A stretch of DNA of 64,000 nt from Paracentrotus lividus (lineage: Eukaryota > Echinodermata > Echinoidea > Camarodonta > Echinidae): contig CALNVZ010000649.1 of assembly GCA_940671915.1 (NCBI GenBank), positions 2,680,472 to 2,744,471 of the forward strand, in the 5' to 3' direction. Positions 58,215 to 64,000 of the stretch are shown one piece after another. Below the pieces are notes generated by a model. That model was not told the DNA's origin and did not search any database. It saw only the letters and a list, made by a program, of their open reading frames with translations. A program made the position numbers and the translations under genes. Position 1 is the first letter of the stretch. Every line of letters starts with the position of its first letter.

Positions 58215-58702
58215 CAGTCTGTGTCAAATAAAATGGTACAGTTAGGAAACATTTTTTTTTAATTGTATGAAGATTAGTCACAACCTGGCAATACTTGACA
58301 AGTCATTTCCATAAAGCAGGAAAATAAACTTTCTTCTGCAAATTTTTCGTCGCATTTGATGATGTAGATCTTAAAATATAATTAGTTTTCTACAATCACT
58401 AAAATTGATTTTGCGTATGCTGTGCCATGTCTTTGTGTAGGTTTCGAACATAAGCCGCCAAAATGAATGTAACAGTTAATTCTTATGTCTTCACAAAAAA
58501 AAAAAAAAAAAAAAAAAAGCATAACTTTTGTTCTACACAAGCAAATTCTTTGAATCAAGTGCATCGGCAAGAAAAATCCTTTGGCTTTAATTTGGTACCA
58601 CATACACACATCATGTGATAAGATTACATACCTAAATTATTTTCCCCTGACTGTACCATTTTATTATAATTTTTTTGTAAATTTTTTTTTTGACACAGAC
58701 TG
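58215..58702. mobile_element. Mariner-like non-autonomous element, copy 2
   Basis: CAGTCTGTGTC and (complement) GACACAGACTG ends are flanked by TA. ATGGTACAGT lies inside both ends. Its minus strand aligns with copy 1 (16684-17149), for example TGTGGTACCAAATTAA. No transposase is seen. Confidence 0.82.
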
Positions 58703-58718
58703 TAGTCCGATAGCATAT

Positions 58719-58810
58719 GGGTTGCGCCGGTAGGATCGCCACCCCTCCAGGCTCGCCAGCCTCCTGCATAGCCTAAATGCAGGGTGCGTTGTCGCGTCGC
58801 GCCGCAACCC
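58719..58810. other. GC-rich patch with short inverted ends
   Basis: GGGTTGCGCC and GCCGCAACCC bracket about 90 bp of GC-rich sequence, unlike its AT-rich surroundings. It touches the mariner-like element. A small RNA, an element end or a relic exon are all possible; I cannot choose. Confidence 0.25.
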
Positions 58811-58859
58811 AAGCAGCTAGAAGAACACATCCATTAGGTAAATAATTACTATATTATTA

Positions 58860-60530
58860 CACATTCCCACCACCATTATATCGAATTTTATCCATCAACT
58901 ATGCATGTTATATACATTTTTACTCTTTTAAAGAGACAGAGAAAACGATGGCAGTTTACGATAGGTTGGTAAGATATCATTTTTCAAATATATATTTGAT
59001 ATCTTAAGAATGCATGTCAATCTTACATGTATACGTTATCAAAAATAATATATAGATACCCTCCCTAAACATAACTATTTCAACATAGTTAACATACGTG
59101 CATTTTCTTAGTCTTACCATGGACGTTTCACTTTTCAAAAGTTATACGTCTATGGTCTTACATGCCTTTTCTGTTCAATGTTATTTTATCATAAACCGGG
59201 TAATAATAAGTTAACACTATTATGCGCTTAGAAACACAAAGGTGGATACATGTATTTTTAAGCGCTACATACATTATTATTATTACAGGTTTTCCCGGTC
59301 AATTTTAAGCTCTTTACAATCGAATTCGTTAATGTTCATTCAATTAAACGTTACCTCATGGAGCGGAGCTTTCGGTTAATTTAATTAATGTTTAGATTTT
59401 CAATCGCGATCACATTTCGGACGAAAGTGCTTGTAAGAAAATGTCAAATTGATCAGAGATAGTTAAAACTTGACCAGGAAAACCTATATTATCATCATTC
59501 ATAACCAATTCGTTGTCGACCAAGACTTGTCTCTTTTCATTTCTGAGAGCAAACCCAGTAAATGATTTCTATAAACAAAGTGGGGAAAAAGGAAAAGATA
59601 ATTCTGGAGGGAGGGGGGGTCATCAGTGAACAAAATCATGAAATTCAATTACATTTCTCTCAAAACTAATAAGTTTCGTTTATACTTTCAGAAAATAAGA
59701 AAATAAAGGCCATAATGCTCCAATGCAAGGGCAGAGGAAAAACGACAACACCTACAAAAAAAAAAAGAATTCTTTGTGACGCTGCTAAAGGGAATGTACT
59801 CCAAAATCAGAAGTCGTGATTATCCAGCAAAATATAATAAATGTCTGAAAATTTCACTTACTATAGTAAAATTCCAATATAACTATTGGCCATAACTTGA
59901 AGACTCTGACTATAATTTGATATCAGTGGAATAAAGTTAGAATTAACCAGGTTACCTTCTAAGTTCAGAAGACTGACCACTGGCAAAGAAAGGTAAATAT
60001 TATCTATGCAAACATTAGTGGCATGTACTTGACCCGGGTGATCAAATCTATTCAAGAATACAGAAAGACATAATTAAAATATACATCTTGGGACTTGACT
60101 CAACTGGGATAAGAATATCGCTTGTTTACCAAAGGTGGGAATAAGTTAAACAGACCTTTCCTTTTTATACATTTGTTGTGAAATTCAAAAGGTCGCGTAG
60201 ATACCACTCATATTTTGGCAATCATACATCAACAGTATAAACTACACCCATATCATGAAGACTCCTTTCCTTATTAAATATCGAACTAAGAAAATTTCAC
60301 CAAGAGTACATTCTGTTAAATCAATTTGTTCCGTGACCAAGTAGGGTGTAATCTTTTATTGTAAAGATAGTTAAATGCCATGAATTCCACCGATAATGTA
60401 GATCAAAATTGCCATTTGTTGAGGTAATTTAATGCACTAAGTGAATTTTCACACATTAATTATATTTTGCTGGATAATCGCAACCTCTGATTTTAGCGTG
60501 CATTCTCCTTAGCAACGACAAAAAGAAATA
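58860..60530. other. AT-rich DNA; one LINE/SINE-like tail
   Basis: Near 59222-59290, TGCGCTTAGAAAC...AAGCGCTACATACATTATTATT resembles the LINE 3' tails in this window. Nothing else is recognisable. Confidence 0.45.
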
Positions 60531-62105
60531 TTTTTTCCTCCAAGTATTATTGTTTCCCCCTGACCTTGTATTGGTATCTCATCCCCATTATTATTTTTTT
60601 TAAATATAAAATAAACAATATTGGGGCAATTTTGAATCTTTTTCGTGATTTTTTTCACCAAAAATCCCCGTTTTTAGTTTGTTTATTGTTGTTTTGTTTT
60701 TGTTTGTTTGTACGTTTTTGTTTGTTTGTTTTTTGTATGTTGTTGTTGTTGTTGTTTTTTTTTGTTTTGTTTTGTTTTTTTTTGTTTGTTTGTTTGTTGT
60801 TGTTGTTGTTGTTGTTTTTTTTTTTTTTTTTTTTTTTGGGGGGGGTTCTTTCGTCTGTCTCTTTGTTTCAGATTTAACGCCCGGTCGGGTCATTTACTGC
60901 CCTTAGTCCCAGGAATGAATAGGGACATGTCTTCCCTTTTCAAATACACCAAAAATAGTCGACAAAACTATAAATGAACTACATGTAAAAGCTTATAAAA
61001 AGGTCTTGTAAAATAATAAATGCGCTCGTGATATCTATGTTGCAATAATTAGAAATAGGTAGGTTATATTAAAAGACAAAAAGAACATTTGAAAGCCCGT
61101 ATGGAGAGAGAGGAAAAAAAATCGTCAAGTTTGTGTAGGATGGGATCCTTTACAGAGGCTGAAACGTTATCAAAAACATTGAAAGATCTGTAAACAAAAT
61201 AGTTAAATTACGAATATTCTACTATTTTGAAAGATACATTTCATCAATAAATTGCACATTTTAAAAAGAAAATTAACAAGACAAATGCAAGGCGCCTTTA
61301 TGATCATCAAATATGAAGTTCATACCTCCAATGGTTCTTGAGATATCGAGAGAACGAGATAGCAGGACGGACAACCCAGAAACGGCATTATGCACCTCCC
61401 GTAACGAAGATATAATTTATATACATTAAAAAATATGAAAATATATAAACCAAGGTGGTGTTTCTCGAAGTCGTTTATAAGGTACGAACAACTTTACGAA
61501 CGACTGGTGATCAGTTCTTGTGCAAAATGATTGAGAATGTAATTGGTATAGCACCTAAGAACATGTTCCAGTCGTTCGTAGAGTCATTAATAACTCTACG
61601 AATGACTTGGTGAAACACTTCACTAGTACATCATCACTTCTATCATTAAAATGTTTGCCAACAATTGTGACTTATGATTCACTAAGGAATCTTTCTTGCC
61701 GAAAAATAACATCACGGCATCAATCGCAGTGTGTCTAAACTGTGGAAATACTACTTCAAACGTATTGACACTGTGAAATGGACCAAATCCACAGTCGTCA
61801 CACTGCGAACACAGTGTGGAGGACTCAGACACTGTGATTTTTCCTGCAAGGAAGATTCCTAAGTGAATCGTCAGCCAGAATTGTTGGCAGAATTGCCGAA
61901 AAACTCGTCAGTCAAATTGTTAGATTGCTTAGCGAGTCGCCAGCCGCATTGCTACAGGATTTCCAAGGAATTCCTCAGCTGAGTTTTTTAATCACTTAGA
62001 GAATCTACAAGCCGAATTTCTAGAAAAAGTACACCACAATGTGAAAACGCTGTGTCACATTTTTTTTTTCAATGTTCACATTGTGTTCACACTGTAGGAC
62101 AGCGT
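60531..62105 (+). repeat. 1.6-kb direct duplication, copy 1
   Basis: It starts TTTTTTCCTCCAAGTATTAT and ends CACTGTAGGACAGCGTG. It contains a TTTGTTTGTTG low-complexity run (60675-60840), a short inverted-repeat element (61456-61622) and CACTGTG-rich palindromes. It is repeated in the same order at 62131-63722. Confidence 0.9.
61456..61622. mobile_element. Inverted-repeat MITE inside the duplication
   Basis: TGGTGTTTCTCGAAGTCGTT pairs imperfectly with AATGACTTGGTGAAACACTT. The pairing continues through ACGAACGACTGG / CCAGTCGTTCGT. The matching copy lies at about 63054-63229. Confidence 0.72.
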
Positions 62106-62130
62106 GTTTTTTTAGAGAGAGATAAATCAT

Positions 62131-63722
62131 TTTTCCTCCAAGTATTATTGTTTTCCCCCTGACCTTGTATTGGTATCTCATCCCCATTATTATTTTTTTT
62201 AATATAAAATAAACAATATTGGGGCAATTTTGAAATCTTTTTCGTGATTTTTTCTCAACCAAAAATCCCGTTTTTAGTTGTTTTTATTGTTGTTTTTGTT
62301 TTTTGTTTGTTTGTACGTTTTTGTTTGTTTGTTTTGTTGTTGTGTTGTTGTTGTTTTTTTTTTGTTATTGTTTTGTTTTTTTTTTGTTTTGTTTGTTTGT
62401 TGTTAGTTGTTGTTGTTGTTTTTTTTTTTTTTTTTTTGGGGGGGGGGTTCTTTCGTCTGTCTCTTTGTTTAGATTTAACGCCGCGGTCGGTCATTTACTG
62501 CCCTTAGTCCCAGGAATGAATAGGGACATGTTCTCCCTTTTCAAATACAACCAAAAAAGTCGACAAACTATAAATGAACTACATGTAAAAGTATATAAAA
62601 AGGTCTTGTAAAATAATAAATGCGCTCCGTGATATCTATGTTGCAATAATTAAAAATAGGTAGGTTATATTAAAAGACAAAAGAACATTTGAAAGCCCGT
62701 ATGGAGAGAGAGAAAAAAAATCGTCAAGTTTGTGTAGAGATGGGATCCTTTTACAGAAAGCTGAAACGTTATCAAAAACATTGAAAGATCTGTAAACAAA
62801 TAGTTAAATTACGAATATTCTACTATTTTGAAAGATACATTTCATCATAAAATTGCACACATTTTAAAAAAGAAATTAACAAGCAAATGCAAGGCGCCTT
62901 TATGATGCATCAAATATGAAGTTCATACCTCCAAATGGTTCTTAGATATCGAGAGAACGAGATAGCAGGACGGAAACCCAGAAAACGGCATTATGCACCT
63001 CCCGTAACGAAGATATATTTATATACATTAAAAAATAGAAATATAATAAACCAAGTGGTGTTTTCTCGAAGTCGTTTATAAGGTAGCGAACACTTTACGA
63101 AACGACTGGTGATCAGTTTCTTGGGCAAATGATTGAGAAATGTAATTGGTATAGCACCTAAGAACATGTTCCAGTCGTTCGTAGAGTCATTAACAACATC
63201 TACGAAACGACTTGGCGAAACACTTCACTAGTAACATCATCACTTCTATCATTAAAATGTTTGCGCAACAATTGTGACTTAATGATTCACTAGGAATCTT
63301 TCTTGCCGAAAAATAACATCACGGCATCAAATCGCAGTGTGTCTAACTGTGAAATACTACTTCAAAGCGTATTGAACACTGTGAAATGGACCAAATCCAC
63401 AGTCGTACACTGCGAACACAGTGTGGAGGACTCAGACACTGTGATTTTTCCTGCAAGGAAGATCTCCTAAGTGAATCGTCAGCCAGAATGTTTTGGCAGA
63501 ATTGCCGAAAAACTCGTCAGTCAAATTGTTAGATTGCTTAGCGAGTCGCCAGCCGCATTGCTACAGGATTTCCAAGGAATTCCTCAGCTGAGTTTTTTAA
63601 TCACTTAGAGAATCTACAAGCCGAATTTCTAGAAAAAGTACACCACAATGTGAAAACGTACGCTGTGTCACATTTTTTTTTCAATGTTCACATTGTGTTT
63701 CACACTGTAGGACAGGTGTTTT
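62131..63722 (+). repeat. 1.6-kb direct duplication, copy 2
   Basis: It is the same sequence as 60531-62105, shifted by about 1600 bp. The differences are mainly single-base insertions and deletions, for example GCCCGGTCGGGTC versus GCCGCGGTCGGTC. About 25 bp separate the copies. Confidence 0.9.
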
Positions 63723-64000
63723 TTTTTGTTGTTGTTGTTTTTGTTCTGGCAGGTTAACACTTCGGTGACCGGAGTATTTCGGGGCCATATCTGCAAGTTG
63801 CTTAGGCAATTCACCAGCAAGTTTTTGCTGACAATTCACTAAAGCATCCCAGCACAAATCATGTGACGAGTTTTTCGTAAAATTAAGAAATCTAGCAGTT
63901 TTACTCCCCGGAGATCCGCCAGCTATTCGCTGGAAGAATACACTCAAGCGATCCAATAATTCGCTGACAGTTAGCTAGCAATTTGGATGACGATTTAATC

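Noticed and set aside
60566..60977. Cys/Phe/Val-rich membrane peptide
   Set aside because: It is a TTTG/TTG low-complexity run, repeated in the duplicated copy at 62244-62611.
1..64000. LTR retrotransposon or endogenous virus
   Set aside because: I found no paired long terminal repeats, primer-binding site or gag/pol motifs apart from the non-LTR LINE.

Overview
The window is nuclear DNA from a marine invertebrate deuterostome. An echinoderm of sea-urchin type is the most likely source. This rests on intron-rich animal genes, AT-rich DNA, a CR1/L2-like LINE and very many short inverted-repeat elements; the species is an inference. No operons, prokaryotic genes, tRNA/rRNA genes or CRISPR arrays were seen.

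Three protein-coding genes can be rebuilt exon by exon with consistent splice phases. (1) 3-5244, + strand: C6orf136/DUF2358-type protein, five exons, 5' end outside the window. (2) 11670-19098, + strand: DUSP12 (YVH1-type dual-specificity phosphatase), seven coding exons, 311 aa, complete, with catalytic Cys92 and the C-terminal zinc domain. (3) 29850-34012, - strand: DIPK1/FAM69 divergent protein kinase, four coding exons, 406 aa, complete. All three look like conserved single-copy genes, and nothing suggests that they work together.

The rest is repeat DNA. From 34 kb to the right edge I see no host gene, only a frameshifted CR1/L2-like LINE (about 52.2-55.6 kb, - strand), inverted-repeat elements, minisatellites and a 228-bp assembly gap. 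Several elements show target-site duplications. They include three copies of a MITE with 4-bp duplications, a piggyBac-like TTAA element, two mariner-like TA elements, a 2.3-kb hAT-like element with an 8-bp duplication, and two elements with 5-bp duplications. Several are nested, so insertion order can be read.

The most unusual structure lies just after DUSP12. Its last coding exon, joined to a tRNA-like 3' segment, is repeated in tandem with a period of about 153 bp. Several copies keep the reading frame and the Cys-Ser-Cys zinc motif, and one keeps the stop codon. A TTAA element interrupts the array. Other points of interest are two related elements (37.8-38.6 kb and 42.5-43.5 kb) whose repeated internal motifs have changed in concert, a conserved GCGAGCGCGAAGCGCGAGC palindrome shared by different G-tract elements, and a 1.6-kb direct duplication at the right edge that looks like a possible assembly artefact.
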